A stretch of DNA of 64,000 nt from Micrococcus porci (GCF_020097155.1 NZ_CP083691.1:2170001-2234000); one strand, 5' to 3'. Positions 1-9,892 are shown, counted from the first letter of the stretch. Notes: generated by a model from the letters alone, not told the origin. Program-made: numbers and translations.

Positions 1-764
1 CCCGTGGGCAGGTGCGTCAGGCGCACCGCGGAGTCGGTGGTGTTGACGGACTGGCCGCCCGGCCCGGAGGAGCGGAACACGTCCGTCTTGAGGTCGTTGG
101 GGTCGATCTGCACCTCGTCGGGGGCGTCGGCCTCGGGCAGCACGAGCACGCCGGCGGCCGAGGTGTGGATGCGCCCGGCGGACTCCGTGACCGGCACCCG
201 CTGGACGCGATGCACCCCGCCCTCGTGCTTCAGGCGGGCGTAGACGCCCTCCGCCGGGTCCTGGGCGGAGCCGCGCACCGCCACGTGGACGTCCTTGAAG
301 CCGCCCAGGTCCGAGTGGGTGGCCGAGAGGACCTCCGTCCGCCAGCCCCGCGACTCCGCGTAGCGCAGGTACATGCGCAGCAGGTCGCCGGCGAACAGCG
401 CGGCCTCCTCGCCGCCCTCGCCGCCCTTGATCTCGAGGATCACGTCGCGCCCGTCGTCCGGGTCCCGCGGGATCAGCAGCCGGCGCAGGCGCTCGGCCGC
501 CTCGTCCGCGGCGGCCTCCAAGGCGGGCACCTCCGCGGCGAAGGCGGCGGCGTCCTCCCCCGGCGCCGCGGCCAGCTCCCTCGCGTCGTCCCGGTCCGCC
601 ACCGCCTGCTCCCACTCCCGGTGGGCCGCGACCACCGCCCCCAGCTCCGCGTACCGCCGCCCCACGCGGCGGGCGCGGGCGGCGTCGGCGTGGAGCGCGG
701 GGTCGGAGAGCTGGCCGGCCAGCTCGCGGTGCTCGGCGAGCAGACGCTCGACGGACTCGAACAC
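1..764 (-). CDS. prfA: Peptide chain release factor 1 (partial, 3' end beyond the window)
   Basis: Release factor 1 recognises UAA and UAG in the ribosomal A site and triggers hydrolysis of peptidyl-tRNA. The visible 254 residues include the N-terminal helical domain, the PVT codon-recognition tripeptide (in [10 protein letters not shown]) and the start of the peptidyl hydrolase domain with the [10 protein letters not shown] loop that holds the GGQ catalytic motif. The C-terminus lies left of position 1. The start is GTG at 764, chosen because AGGAGG lies four to five bases upstream. It lies downstream of rho on the same strand, the usual actinobacterial order (rho-prfA), but a strong hairpin separates them, so it probably has its own promoter as well. 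Confidence 0.96.
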   Translation of the reverse strand, partial: MFESVERLLAEHRELAGQLSDPALHADAARARRVGRRYAELGAVVAAHREWEQAVADRDDARELAAAPGEDAAAFAAEVPALEAAADEAAERLRRLLIPRDPDDGRDVILEIKGGEGGEEAALFAGDLLRMYLRYAESRGWRTEVLSATHSDLGGFKDVHVAVRGSAQDPAEGVYARLKHEGGVHRVQRVPVTESAGRIHTSAAGVLVLPEADAPDEVQIDPNDLKTDVFRSSGPGGQSVNTTDSAVRLTHLPT

Positions 765-812
765 GGTGCCTCCTGGTGACGGGTCGGGGTGGCGGGACGG
801 GGCGGACGACGA

Positions 813-853
813 CGGCCCCGCCGCCGGACCGCGCGGGTCCGACGGCGGGGCCG
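813..853 (-). terminator. GC-rich hairpin after rho
   Basis: The arms CGGCCCCGCCG and CGGCGGGGCCG, with an inner CGGACC/GGTCCG extension, form a long stem just past the rho stop codon. There is no clear U-tract, as is common in very GC-rich actinobacteria. It could terminate rho transcripts or only protect their 3' ends. Confidence 0.6.
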
Positions 854-869
854 CACGGTCAGGCGGGAC

Positions 870-2921
870 TCAGTCGTCGCCCTTGGAGCCCAGCGTGGTC
901 TTGGAGACCAGCATGAGGAACTCCGCGTTGGACGCGGTGTCCTTGATCTTGTTGGTGAGCAGCTCGAGGGCCTGCTGGGTGTCCAGGCCGGAGAGGACGC
1001 GGCGCAGCTTCCACATGATCTTGACCTCCTCCGGGGAGAGCAGGACCTCCTCGCGGCGGGTGCCGGACGCGTTGACGTCCACCGCCGGGAAGATGCGGCG
1101 CTCGGCGAGCTGCCGGGACAGCCGCAGCTCCATGTTGCCGGTGCCCTTGAACTCCTCGAAGATGACCTCGTCCATGCGGGAGCCGGTCTCCACCAGGGCG
1201 GTGGCGAGGATGGTCAGCGAGCCGCCGTTCTCGATGTTGCGCGCGGCGCCGAAGAACTTCTTCGGCGGGTACAGCGCGGCCGAGTCGACGCCGCCGGAGA
1301 GGATGCGGCCCGAGGCCGGGGCGGCCAGGTTGTAGGCGCGGCCCAGGCGGGTCATGGAGTCGAGGAGCACGACGACGTCGCGGCCCATCTCCACGAGGCG
1401 CTTGGCGCGCTCGATGGCCAGCTCCGCCACGGTGGTGTGGTCCTCGGCCGGGCGGTCGAAGGTGGAGGCGATGACCTCGCCGGCCACGGAGCGCTGCATG
1501 TCCGTGACCTCCTCGGGACGCTCGTCCACGAGGACCATCATCAGGTGCACCTCGGGGTTGTTCCGGGTGATGGCGTTGGCGATGGACTGCAGGATCATCG
1601 TCTTGCCCGCCTTGGGCGGGGAGACGATCAGGCCGCGCTGGCCCTTGCCGATGGGGCTGATGAGGTCGATCACGCGCGGGCCGACCAGCTTGTGGTCGGA
1701 CTCCAGGCGCAGGCGCTCGGTGGGGTACAGCGGCACGAGCTTGCCGAACTCCACGCGCTGCGGGTTCTCCTCCGCCGGCTGGCCGTTCACGGTGGTGACC
1801 TTGACCAGCGCGTTGAACTTCTGGTTGCGGCCGCCGCCGGAGTGCGGCTTCTCGCCCTCGCGCGGGGCGCGGATCGCGCCGACGACGGCGTCGCCCTTGC
1901 GCAGGCCGAACTTCTTGACCATGGCCAGGGAGACGTAGACGTCCTTCTCCCCCGGCAGGTACCCGGAGGTGCGGACGAACGCGTAGTTGTCCAGCACGTC
2001 GAGGATGCCGGCGACGGGCTGGAGGACGTCGTCCTCGGTCACCTCGACGTCGTCCACCTCGGGCCCGCGGGAGCGGCGGTTGCGCCCGCGGTCGTTGCGG
2101 TTGCGGCGGTTGCGGCCGCGGCGGCCGTCCTCGTCGCGGTCCTCGCGCCGCCCGTTGCCGCGGTCGCTGCGCTTCTGGCCGTCGCCGCCCTGGCCGCGAC
2201 CGGACTCCTCCTCGCGGTCCTCTCGGCGGCCGCCCTGGGAGCGATCCTCACCCTGGCCGTTGGCCCGCTCGCCGTTGGCCCGCTCGCCGTTCTGGCGGTC
2301 CGCGTTCTGACGCTCGCCGCGGTCGCGGTCGCCGCGGCCCCGGCGGGAGCGGGAACGGCCCTCGGCGCGCTCCTCGTCGCCGTCCTGCTCGCGACGGGTC
2401 TCCTCGCCGGCGCCACGGCCGGACTCCTGCTTCTCGTCCTGCGCGCCGTCCTGCTGCTCGTCGCGCGCGGCGCGGTCGCCGCGCCGACGGCGGGAGCGGC
2501 CCGAGCCGGCCTCCTGGGCGCCGGACTCGGCGGACGCCTCGGCGCGCGCGGGGGCGTCCTCGGTCTCGGCGGCGGGCTGCTCGTCGGCGGGGGCCTGCGT
2601 GGCCTCGGCGGGCTGGTCGGCGGCCACGGCGCCGTCGGAGTCGGCGCGGCGGGAGCGGCGGCGTGAGCGCGGGGCCTGCTCCGCGGCCGGGGCCTCGGCG
2701 GCCTCCGCCTGCGCGGCCGGGGCGGCGGCCGCCTGGGCCGCGGCGTCGCGGTCGGCCACGGAGCCGCCGCGCTGGTGGTCGGAGATCGCCGCCACCAGGT
2801 CGGACTTGCGCATGCGCGAGCCGCCGGTGATGCCGAGCTGGGAGGCCAGGGCCTGCAGCTGGGCGAGCTTGAGAGAGGCCAGCCCGCCGCCGGCGGTGGT
2901 CTGGTCGGGGGATTCGGTCAC
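870..2921 (-). CDS. rho: Transcription termination factor Rho
   Basis: Rho is a hexameric RNA-dependent ATPase that ends transcription of untranslated RNA. The 683-residue product has a Rho_N SAP-like domain (about residues 12-52), a very long Ala/Glu then Arg/Asp/Gly/Asn-rich insert (about 60-290), the RNA-binding cold-shock fold (about 295-360), Walker A PPKAGKT (near 440) and Walker B VVVLLDSMTRL (near 515). The insert makes it about 260 residues longer than E. coli Rho; similar inserts are known in M. luteus and other actinobacterial Rho proteins, where they add RNA contacts. The GTG start at 2921 is preferred over upstream in-frame starts because GGAGAAGGAA sits just before it and homology begins there. 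A 230-base stretch before the start holds no gene and may be a regulatory leader. Confidence 0.97.
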   Translation of the reverse strand: MTESPDQTTAGGGLASLKLAQLQALASQLGITGGSRMRKSDLVAAISDHQRGGSVADRDAAAQAAAAPAAQAEAAEAPAAEQAPRSRRRSRRADSDGAVAADQPAEATQAPADEQPAAETEDAPARAEASAESGAQEAGSGRSRRRRGDRAARDEQQDGAQDEKQESGRGAGEETRREQDGDEERAEGRSRSRRGRGDRDRGERQNADRQNGERANGERANGQGEDRSQGGRREDREEESGRGQGGDGQKRSDRGNGRREDRDEDGRRGRNRRNRNDRGRNRRSRGPEVDDVEVTEDDVLQPVAGILDVLDNYAFVRTSGYLPGEKDVYVSLAMVKKFGLRKGDAVVGAIRAPREGEKPHSGGGRNQKFNALVKVTTVNGQPAEENPQRVEFGKLVPLYPTERLRLESDHKLVGPRVIDLISPIGKGQRGLIVSPPKAGKTMILQSIANAITRNNPEVHLMMVLVDERPEEVTDMQRSVAGEVIASTFDRPAEDHTTVAELAIERAKRLVEMGRDVVVLLDSMTRLGRAYNLAAPASGRILSGGVDSAALYPPKKFFGAARNIENGGSLTILATALVETGSRMDEVIFEEFKGTGNMELRLSRQLAERRIFPAVDVNASGTRREEVLLSPEEVKIMWKLRRVLSGLDTQQALELLTNKIKDTASNAEFLMLVSKTTLGSKGDD

Positions 2922-3154
2922 GAAGGTTCCTTCTCCGTCGTCAGCAGCCGCGCGGCGCGTCACGCGCGGCGGGCTGAGGTGGGCGCCCGGTCGGCGCGCG
3001 CAGCGGCGAGCCTGAGAACCGGGCCTGTGGTCTTCCCTGGCGGCGCCTCCCCGAGCCCACGCGCAGTCACTGCGTGGCGGGGGCGGAGGCACCGGAACTC
3101 GATCGGCCGGGACGCGGCGACGCGCGGCGCACGACGGGCGTGCGGGGCGGCCGG

Positions 3155-4108
3155 TCAGCCGTGATGGAGTGGCTCCACCCTAGCACCCTCGGCCGCCACG
3201 CCGGGCACCAGCACGCGCCACGCGGCCCCGGTCTCCGGCGCCAGGGCGCGCATCGCCTCCGCGGCGCGCTCGGCATCGGCCGGGGTCGGGGCCAGCACCA
3301 GGACGGTGGGCCCGGCGCCCGAGACGACGGCGGCGTGGCCCTGCTCCCGCAGCCCCCGCACCAGCGCGGCCGAGGGCGGCATGGCGGAGGCGCGGGCGTC
3401 CTGATGGAGCCAGTCCCTCGTCGCCGGCAGCAGGAGGTCGGGGCGGGAGGCCAGCGCGAGCGTGAGGAGGGCGGCACGGCCCGCCTGCTCGGCCGCGACG
3501 GCGTGCGGCACGGACTCCGGCAGGGCGGCCCGGGCGGCATGGGTGGACAGCGTGACGTCCGGGATGCCGATCACGGGGGTGATCTGCGGGTGCAGCGCGA
3601 CCGCGGCCGTGGCCCAGCCGGGCCCGCCGTCGCGGTGCCAGGAGACGGACGCCCCTCCGGAGAGGGCCGGGGCGACGTTGTCCGGGTGGCCCTCGCGGCG
3701 GGCGGTGACGTCCAGCAACTCCGCGGCGGAGAGCCGCTCGTCGGCGGGCAGCAGCGCCTCGGCGGCGAGCACCGCGGTGACCACGGCCGCCGCCGAGGAG
3801 CCCAGACCGCGGGCGTGCGGGATGCGGTTCACGGCCGTCAGCGCCAGCCCCGGGGCGCGGAACCGGCGCCGGGTCAGGTGCGCGTGGGCGAGCCGGAGGA
3901 CCAGGTGCTCCCCGTCCGTGGGGAGCTCCGCGGCCCCCTCCCCCGTCACGACGGCCGTGTCCGGTCCGTCCACGACGGTCAGCGTCACCTCGTCCCGCAG
4001 CTCCAGGGCCAGGCCCAGGGCGTCGAAGCCGGGCCCCAGGTTGGCCGAGGTCGCGGGCGCCAGGACGCGGGCGCCGGTGCCGGGGGTGAGGTCGCGCAGC
4101 TCACGCAT
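3155..4108 (-). CDS. thrB: Homoserine kinase
   Basis: This GHMP-family kinase phosphorylates homoserine with ATP to O-phosphohomoserine, the substrate of threonine synthase. The 317-residue product shows the N-terminal ATSANLGPGFDALGLAL segment typical of ThrB, the glycine-rich ATP loop ARGLGSSAAA (near residue 95) and the C-terminal VSGAGPTVLV motif. It starts four bases after the thrC stop codon, so the two are translationally coupled in a hom-thrC-thrB operon. Length is normal for the family. Confidence 0.96.
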   Translation of the reverse strand: MRELRDLTPGTGARVLAPATSANLGPGFDALGLALELRDEVTLTVVDGPDTAVVTGEGAAELPTDGEHLVLRLAHAHLTRRRFRAPGLALTAVNRIPHARGLGSSAAAVVTAVLAAEALLPADERLSAAELLDVTARREGHPDNVAPALSGGASVSWHRDGGPGWATAAVALHPQITPVIGIPDVTLSTHAARAALPESVPHAVAAEQAGRAALLTLALASRPDLLLPATRDWLHQDARASAMPPSAALVRGLREQGHAAVVSGAGPTVLVLAPTPADAERAAEAMRALAPETGAAWRVLVPGVAAEGARVEPLHHG

Positions 4109-4112
4109 GGGC

Positions 4113-5225
4113 TCAGGTCAGCCCCAGCGCCTCGGCCACGGTCACCACGTCGAACGGCACCGAGCGCGGGGTCACGTCGTCGCCGTCGGCGCCCTTGAGG
4201 GCCCACTGCGGGTCCTTCAGGCCGTGGCCGGTGACGGTGATGACCCACGTCTTGCCCGCGGGCACGTTCCCCGCGGCGTGGTGCTTGATGAGACCCGCGA
4301 CGCCGGCCGCGGACGCCGGCTCCACGAACACCCCCTCCTTGGAGGACAGCCAGCGGTGCGCGGCGAGGATCTCCTCGTCCGTGACGGAGTCGATCATGCC
4401 GCCGGAGGCGTCGCGGGCCGCGGTGGCCTGGTCCCAGGACGCCGGGTTGCCGATGCGGATCGCGGTGGCGATGGTCTCCGGCTCCGTGACCGGGTGGCCC
4501 AGCACCAACGGGGCCGCGCCGGCCGCCTGGAAGCCCCACATCACCGGGGTCTTGGTGGCCACGGCGGGCAGCTCCTCGTCCGAGGTGCCCGGGTGCGGGT
4601 TCACGTAGGGGCGGGAGTACTCCTGGTAGCCCTTCCAGTACGCGGTGATGTTGCCCGCGTTGCCCACCGGCAGCAGGTGGTAGTCGGGGGCGTCGCCCAG
4701 CAGGTCCACGACCTCGAAGGCGGCCGTCTTCTGGCCCTCGATGCGCGCCGGGTTCACCGAGTTCACCAGGAACACCGGGTAGTTCTCCGAGAGCTTGCGC
4801 GCGATGTCGAGGCAGTTGTCGAAGTTGCCCTGCACCTGGAGGATCTCCGCACCGTGCGCCACGGCCTGGGACATCTTGCCCATCGAGATCTTGCCCTCGG
4901 GCACCAGCACGGCGCACGTGAGCCCGGCCTGCGCGGCGAACGCGGCCGCCGAGGCCGAGGTGTTGCCGGTGGAGGCGCACACCACGGCCTTCGCGCCGTT
5001 CTCCACGGCGGCCGTGATGGCCATGGTCATGCCGCGGTCCTTGAACGAGCCCGTCGGGTTCATGCCCTCGAACTTGACGTAGACCTCGCCCTCGACGAGC
5101 TCGGACAGGTGCGGTGCCCGGATCAGGGGGGTGCCGCCCTCGCCCAGGGAGACCACGCGGGTGTCCTCGGTGACGGGCAGGCGGCCGGCGTACTCGCGGA
5201 TGACTCCGCGCCAGACGTGGGCCAT
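4113..5225 (-). CDS. thrC: Threonine synthase
   Basis: This PLP enzyme converts O-phosphohomoserine to threonine, the last step of the pathway. The 370-residue product is the short, class II-like bacterial form. The PLP lysine lies in [11 protein letters not shown] (near residue 60), [11 protein letters not shown] binds the PLP phosphate region, and LPVGNAGNI is the glycine-rich phosphate-binding loop. It lies three bases downstream of hom and four bases upstream of thrB, so one transcript surely carries all three. Confidence 0.97.
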   Translation of the reverse strand: MAHVWRGVIREYAGRLPVTEDTRVVSLGEGGTPLIRAPHLSELVEGEVYVKFEGMNPTGSFKDRGMTMAITAAVENGAKAVVCASTGNTSASAAAFAAQAGLTCAVLVPEGKISMGKMSQAVAHGAEILQVQGNFDNCLDIARKLSENYPVFLVNSVNPARIEGQKTAAFEVVDLLGDAPDYHLLPVGNAGNITAYWKGYQEYSRPYVNPHPGTSDEELPAVATKTPVMWGFQAAGAAPLVLGHPVTEPETIATAIRIGNPASWDQATAARDASGGMIDSVTDEEILAAHRWLSSKEGVFVEPASAAGVAGLIKHHAAGNVPAGKTWVITVTGHGLKDPQWALKGADGDDVTPRSVPFDVVTVAEALGLT

Positions 5226-5228
5226 GGG

Positions 5229-6575
5229 TCAGTTCCCTTCGACTCGCAGGACGGACGCCACCTCGTGCACGGCGTCCAGGGTGGTCAGCTCGGCGACGAC
5301 GTCGTCGAGGTCGCGCTGGCGGGCGCGGTGGGTGATCAGGCGCAGGGAGGCGCCCGCGGCGTCGTCGGCGCCCTGCACCTGGCGGAGCGTCTCGATGGAC
5401 ACGCCGTGCTCCTCGAACACGCCGGCCACGCGGCGCAGCACGCCGGGCTGGTCGGCGACGCGCAGCACCACCATGCAGGAGGTGCGCGCCTCGGAGACGT
5501 CGAGCGCGGGCAGCGCGGCGACGGGGGTGCGCAGACGGGCCGGGCCGCCGCGGACGATGCGCTGGCCGATCGCGACGGCGTCGCCCATCACCGCGGACGC
5601 CGTGGGCGCGCCGCCGGCCCCGGGGCCGTAGAACATCAGCTGACCGGCGTTCTCCGCCTCCACGAACACGGCGTTGTAGGCGCCGCGCACGGAGCCCAAC
5701 GGGTGCTCGCGGGGGATGAGGGTGGGGTGCACGCGCAGGATCGCGCCCGCCGTGCCGTCCCGGGCGGTGTCCCGCTCGGCGATCGCCAGCAGCTTGATGA
5801 CGTAGCCGGCGTCCGCGGCGGCCGCGTTGTCCTCGGCTGTGACCTCCGTGATGCCCTCCACGGAGACCTGGTCCAGGGTGTAGGACGAGCCGAAGGCCAG
5901 CGTGGCCAGGATGGCCGCCTTCGCCGCGGCGTCGAACCCGCCCACGTCCGCGGTGGGGTCCGCCTCCGCGTAGCCCAGGCGCTGGGCCTCGGCCAGGGCG
6001 TCAGCGAAGGAGGCGCCCTCCGTGTCCATGCGGTCGAGGATGAAGTTGGTCGTGCCGTTGGCGATGCCCATGACGCGGTTGACGGTGTCGCCCGAGAGCG
6101 AGTCGCGCAGGGGCCGCAGGATCGGGATCGCGCCGGCGACGGCGGCCTCGAAGCTGAGCTGGGCGCCGGTCTCGGAGGCGAGGCGGTAGAGCTCCTCGCC
6201 GTGCTCGGCCAGCAGGGCCTTGTTGCCGGTCACGACGGACGTGCCGACCTGGAGGGCGCGGCGGATCAGCGAGCGGGCGGGCTCGATGCCGCCCATCAGC
6301 TCGATGACCAGGTCCGCCCCGTCCACGAGCGCCTCCGCGTCCGTGGTGTACAGGGAGGGGTCGGCCTGCCAGTCGCGCACCGCGGCGGTGTCCCGGACGG
6401 CGATGCCGGTGAGCTCGAGGCGCACCCCGACGCGGTCCGCGAGGACGGCCGCGTCCTCGGTGAGGATGCGCGCGGCCTGGGACCCCACGGTGCCGCCGCC
6501 GAGCAGCGCCACCCTCAGGGCGTCGCGGGCGGGAGCGGGCGCGGTCTGCGCAGCGGATGCGGTGGGCTCGGCCAT
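5229..6575 (-). CDS. hom: Homoserine dehydrogenase
   Basis: This enzyme reduces aspartate semialdehyde to homoserine with NAD(P)H at the branch between lysine and threonine/methionine. The 448-residue product has a Rossmann motif VALLGGGTVGSQAA (about residues 21-34), the catalytic core with GIANGTTNFIL and AEADPTADVGGFDAAAK, and a C-terminal ACT domain (about 370-445) expected to bind threonine as feedback inhibitor. The ATG is preceded by GGAGGACC. A TAGATT box about 70 bases upstream is a candidate promoter separate from lysA. Confidence 0.97.
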   Translation of the reverse strand: MAEPTASAAQTAPAPARDALRVALLGGGTVGSQAARILTEDAAVLADRVGVRLELTGIAVRDTAAVRDWQADPSLYTTDAEALVDGADLVIELMGGIEPARSLIRRALQVGTSVVTGNKALLAEHGEELYRLASETGAQLSFEAAVAGAIPILRPLRDSLSGDTVNRVMGIANGTTNFILDRMDTEGASFADALAEAQRLGYAEADPTADVGGFDAAAKAAILATLAFGSSYTLDQVSVEGITEVTAEDNAAAADAGYVIKLLAIAERDTARDGTAGAILRVHPTLIPREHPLGSVRGAYNAVFVEAENAGQLMFYGPGAGGAPTASAVMGDAVAIGQRIVRGGPARLRTPVAALPALDVSEARTSCMVVLRVADQPGVLRRVAGVFEEHGVSIETLRQVQGADDAAGASLRLITHRARQRDLDDVVAELTTLDAVHEVASVLRVEGN

Positions 6576-6644
6576 GGTCCTCCGTCGGTCGGGGCGGGTG
6601 CGGTGGGCGCGGCGCCGTCGCGGACGACGCCGGGCGCGGCCCCC

Positions 6645-6650
6645 AATCTA
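6645..6650 (-). promoter_or_regulatory. Candidate -10 box for the hom-thrC-thrB operon
   Basis: TAGATT, read on the minus strand, sits between the lysA stop codon and hom. It fits the TANNNT -10 pattern and would give a leader of about 65 bases. No convincing -35 hexamer is visible, and read-through from lysA is equally possible. Confidence 0.35.
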
Positions 6651-6706
6651 TCGGCCTGGGCGGGGGCCGCGGCCCGCGCGTCGGGCCGTGACCGGGCGCC
6701 GACGGT

Positions 6707-8179
6707 TCAGGCCGGGTTCTGCGGATCGACCTCACGCCGCAGCAGGTCGTCCAGGGTCTCGCGCCGGACGATCTCCCGCGCCTCGCCGTCGCGCACGGCC
6801 ACCACGGCCGGGCGCAGCAGGGCGTTGTAGTTGGAGGACATCGAGTGGGTGTAGGCGCCCGTGGCGGGCACCGCCAGCAGGTCGCCGCGGGCCACGTCCT
6901 CCGGCAGCCAGACGTCGCGGACCAGGATGTCCCCGGACTCGCAGTGCTTGCCCACCACGCGGGACAGCGCGGGAGCGGCGTCCGAGGTGCGGGAGGCCAG
7001 CGCCGCGGTGTAGTCCGCGTCGTAGAGCACCGGGCGCGGGTTGTCCGACATGCCGCCGTCCACGGCGACGTACCGGCGCGAGGCGGTGCCGTCGTCGGGA
7101 GCGTCCACGTCCACGGTCTTGGTCACGCCCACGGAGTAGAGGGTGAGCCCGGCGGGGCCGGAGATCGCGCGGCCCGGCTCGATCGAGATCCGCGGGCACG
7201 TCAGGCCCAGCCGCTCCACGGCCTTCTGGACGTCGTCCGCGAGCGCGTCGGCGATCTCCGCGGCCGGACGGGGCTCGTCCACCGCGGTGTAGGCGATGCC
7301 GTGGCCGCCGCCGAGGTCCAGCTCCGGCAACTCGACGCCGTGCTCGTCCTTGACCTCGGCGAGGAACCCCAGCACGCGCTCGGCGGCCAGGCCGAAGCCG
7401 TCGGCCTCGAAGATCTGCGAGCCGATGTGGCAGTGCAGGCCGAGGAGGCGGATCGAGTCCGCCTGCAGGGCGGTCCGCACGGCGACGGCGGCCGGGGCCA
7501 CGCCGGCCTCGTTCCCGTCCCGCCCGGTGGCGGACGGGGTGAGGGAGAGCCCGAACTTCTGGTCCTCGTGGGCTGTGGCGATGAAGTCGTGTGTGTGGGC
7601 GTGCACACCCGGCGTCACGCGCAGCATCACGGGGGCGATCTGCCCGCGCTCGGCCGCGAGCGCCGCGAGGAATTCGAGCTCGTCCACGGAGTCCACGATG
7701 ATCCGGCCGACGCCGGCGTCCAGGGCCGTCGCGAGCTCCGCGGCGGACTTGTTGTTGCCGTGCAGGCCGATGTGCTCGGGCAGCACGCCGGCGCGCAGGG
7801 CGATGGCCAGCTCACCGCCCGAGGCGGTGTCCACGCGCAACCCCTCCTCGGCGGCCCAGCGGGCCGTGGAGAGGGTGAGCATCGACTTCCCGGCGAAGTA
7901 CACGTCGGCGCCGCCGCAGAGCGACTCGAAGGCCGCGTCGAAGCCCTCGCGGAAGGCGCGGGCGCGGGCGCGGAAGTCGTCCTCGTCCAGCACCAGCACC
8001 GGGGTGCCGAACCGCTCGGCCAGCACGGAGGCGGGCACGCCCTGCACGGCGAGCTCGCCGGCCGCGTCCCGGGCCACGCCCGAGGACCAGACCAGCGGCG
8101 CCAGGGCGTCGGGGTCCGCGGGCGCCGGCAGCCAGGCCGGGGCGAGCGGGTGGGCGGACTGCGGGGCGGTCTCGGTCAC
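6707..8179 (-). CDS. lysA: Diaminopimelate decarboxylase
   Basis: LysA decarboxylates meso-diaminopimelate to L-lysine using PLP. The 490-residue product is a fold-type III enzyme: YFAGKSML carries the PLP lysine, HCHIGSQI and EPGRAISG lie in the barrel, and HCESGDIL and GAYTHSMSSNYN are in the C-terminal beta domain. The GTG at 8179 follows GGAGG with five bases between. An alternative GTG at 8212 overlaps the argS stop codon and also has a GGAG, so the N-terminus could be 11 residues longer. It follows argS closely, the conserved actinobacterial argS-lysA pair. Confidence 0.96.
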   Translation of the reverse strand: MTETAPQSAHPLAPAWLPAPADPDALAPLVWSSGVARDAAGELAVQGVPASVLAERFGTPVLVLDEDDFRARARAFREGFDAAFESLCGGADVYFAGKSMLTLSTARWAAEEGLRVDTASGGELAIALRAGVLPEHIGLHGNNKSAAELATALDAGVGRIIVDSVDELEFLAALAAERGQIAPVMLRVTPGVHAHTHDFIATAHEDQKFGLSLTPSATGRDGNEAGVAPAAVAVRTALQADSIRLLGLHCHIGSQIFEADGFGLAAERVLGFLAEVKDEHGVELPELDLGGGHGIAYTAVDEPRPAAEIADALADDVQKAVERLGLTCPRISIEPGRAISGPAGLTLYSVGVTKTVDVDAPDDGTASRRYVAVDGGMSDNPRPVLYDADYTAALASRTSDAAPALSRVVGKHCESGDILVRDVWLPEDVARGDLLAVPATGAYTHSMSSNYNALLRPAVVAVRDGEAREIVRRETLDDLLRREVDPQNPA

Positions 8180-8208
8180 GGTCTCCTCCAGGTTCACGGA
8201 GCCGGCGT

Positions 8209-9879
8209 TCACATGGTCTCCGGCGCGGACACGCCGAGCAGTCCCAGGCCGTTGCGCAGCACCTGGGCTGCGGCGTCGTTGAGCCACAGGCGGGTGCGGT
8301 TGACGTCCTCGACCGGGGCCGGGGTGCCGTCCTCGAGCGGGACGGGCACGATGCGCTGGGCGGCGTACCAGGAGTGGTACGCGCCGGCGATGACCTCGAG
8401 GTGGCGGGCCACGCGGTGCGGCTCGCGCAGGCGCGCCGCCGAGGCCACGACGGCGGGGAACTCCGCCAGCTGGGCGAGCAGCTCGGACTCGGTGGGGTCG
8501 GTCAGCAGCGACGCGTCGAACGCGCAGCGGTCCACCCCGTGCGCGGCGGCCGTGCGGGCGGCGCCGCAGGCGCGGGCGTGCGCGTACTGCACGTAGTAGA
8601 CCGGGTTGTCGTTGGTCTGCGAGCGCAGCAGCTCCGGGTCGATGGTGATGGGCGAGTCCGCGGGGTAGCGGGCCAGGTCGTAGCGCAGGGCGTCCTTGCC
8701 CAGCCACTGGACCAGGTCCTTGAGCTCGATGATGTTGCCGGCGCGCTTGGAGAGCTTGGCGCCGTTCACGGAGATCAGCTGGCCGATGAGGATCTCGATG
8801 TTCTCCTCGGGGTCGTCGCCGGCGGCCGCGGCGATCGCCTTGAGGCGCCCGACGTAGCCGTGGTGGTCCGCGCCCAGCAGGTACACCTTCTCCTCGAAGC
8901 CGCGGTCGCGCTTGTCCAGGTAGTAGGCGGCGTCGGCGGCGAAGTAGGTGGGCTCGCCGTTCGCGCGGATCATCACGCGGTCCTTGTCGTCCCCGAAGTC
9001 GGTGGTCCTCAGCCACACGGCGCCCTCGCGGTCCTCCACGTGGCCCTGCTCGCGCAGGCGGTCCACGGCGGCCTGGATGGCGCCGGACTCGTGGAGGCGG
9101 GTCTCGGACGTGAACACGTCGAAGTGCACGTCGAACGCCGCCAGGGTGTCCTTGATGTCCTGCATCTGCAGCTCGTAGGCGGCCTGGCGGACCACGGGGC
9201 GGGCGGCGTCGTCGGTCAGCTCGCGCACCTGCGGGTGGTCGGTCGCGACGGCGTCGGCCAGGTCCTTGACGTAGGCGCCGGGGTAGCCGCCCTCGGGGAC
9301 GTCGCGGCCGGCCATGCGGGCCAGGACGGAGTCGGCGAACACGTTCATCTGGTTGCCGGCGTCGTTGATGTAGTACTCGGCGGTGACGTCCGCGCCGGAG
9401 GCGCGCAGCAGGCGGACGATCGCGTCGCCCAGGGCGGCCCAGCGGGTGTGGCCGATGTGCAGCGGGCCCGTGGGGTTGGCGGAGACGAACTCCATGTTCA
9501 CGGTGTGGCCGGCCAGGGCCTCGTTGCGGCCGTAGGCCTCGCCCGCCTCCACGATCTGCCGGGCCAGTTCGCCCGCGGCGGCGGCGTCGAGGGTGATGTT
9601 CAGGAAGCCGGGGCCGGCGACGTCGACCGTCGCCACACCGGGCTGCTCCCCCACGCGCGAGGCCAGGGCCGAGGCGAACTCGCGCGGGTTCATGCCCGCC
9701 TGCTTGGCGAACTGCAGAGCCACGTTGGTGGCCCAGTCCCCGTGCTCGCGGCTGCGGGGGCGCTCCACCTTCACGCGGTCCGCGGACAGCTGCTCGCGCA
9801 GCTCGGCGGGGAGCTCGCCGGCGTCGACGGCGGCCAGCAGCTGGGCATGGATCAGGGCGGAGAGTTCTTCGGGCTTCAC
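8209..9879 (-). CDS. argS: Arginyl-tRNA synthetase
   Basis: ArgS charges tRNA-Arg with arginine. The 556-residue class I synthetase has the N-terminal Add-1 domain, the HIGH-type signature in NPTGPLHIGHTRWAALGD (near residue 130), the KMSKS equivalent GAKLSKRAGN (near 375) and a C-terminal DALR anticodon-binding domain. The GTG at 9879 has no Shine-Dalgarno sequence; instead TAGACT lies exactly seven bases upstream, which suggests a leaderless mRNA. It heads the argS-lysA unit. Confidence 0.97.
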   Translation of the reverse strand: MKPEELSALIHAQLLAAVDAGELPAELREQLSADRVKVERPRSREHGDWATNVALQFAKQAGMNPREFASALASRVGEQPGVATVDVAGPGFLNITLDAAAAGELARQIVEAGEAYGRNEALAGHTVNMEFVSANPTGPLHIGHTRWAALGDAIVRLLRASGADVTAEYYINDAGNQMNVFADSVLARMAGRDVPEGGYPGAYVKDLADAVATDHPQVRELTDDAARPVVRQAAYELQMQDIKDTLAAFDVHFDVFTSETRLHESGAIQAAVDRLREQGHVEDREGAVWLRTTDFGDDKDRVMIRANGEPTYFAADAAYYLDKRDRGFEEKVYLLGADHHGYVGRLKAIAAAAGDDPEENIEILIGQLISVNGAKLSKRAGNIIELKDLVQWLGKDALRYDLARYPADSPITIDPELLRSQTNDNPVYYVQYAHARACGAARTAAAHGVDRCAFDASLLTDPTESELLAQLAEFPAVVASAARLREPHRVARHLEVIAGAYHSWYAAQRIVPVPLEDGTPAPVEDVNRTRLWLNDAAAQVLRNGLGLLGVSAPETM

Positions 9880-9886
9880 CCGCGCA

Positions 9887-9892
9887 AGTCTA
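9887..9892 (-). promoter_or_regulatory. Leaderless-type -10 box of argS
   Basis: TAGACT on the minus strand is separated from the GTG start by seven bases, so transcription would begin at or within a base of the start codon. No ribosome binding site is present between them. The same hexamer precedes hrpA, sigR, prfB, smpB and the thiolase operon in this window. Confidence 0.55.

Noticed and set aside
12..779. Long open frames antisense to prfA, rho, lysA, argS, hrpA, kgd and other genes
   Set aside because: They are by-products of extreme third-position GC, composed of Arg/Gly/Ala/Pro/His-rich low-complexity protein, and each opposes a clearly recognisable gene.
2051..2700. Short repeats in the rho coding sequence (such as NGERANGE) as a tandem-repeat array
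   Set aside because: They are only a few units long, lie within the low-complexity insert and are read in the rho frame.
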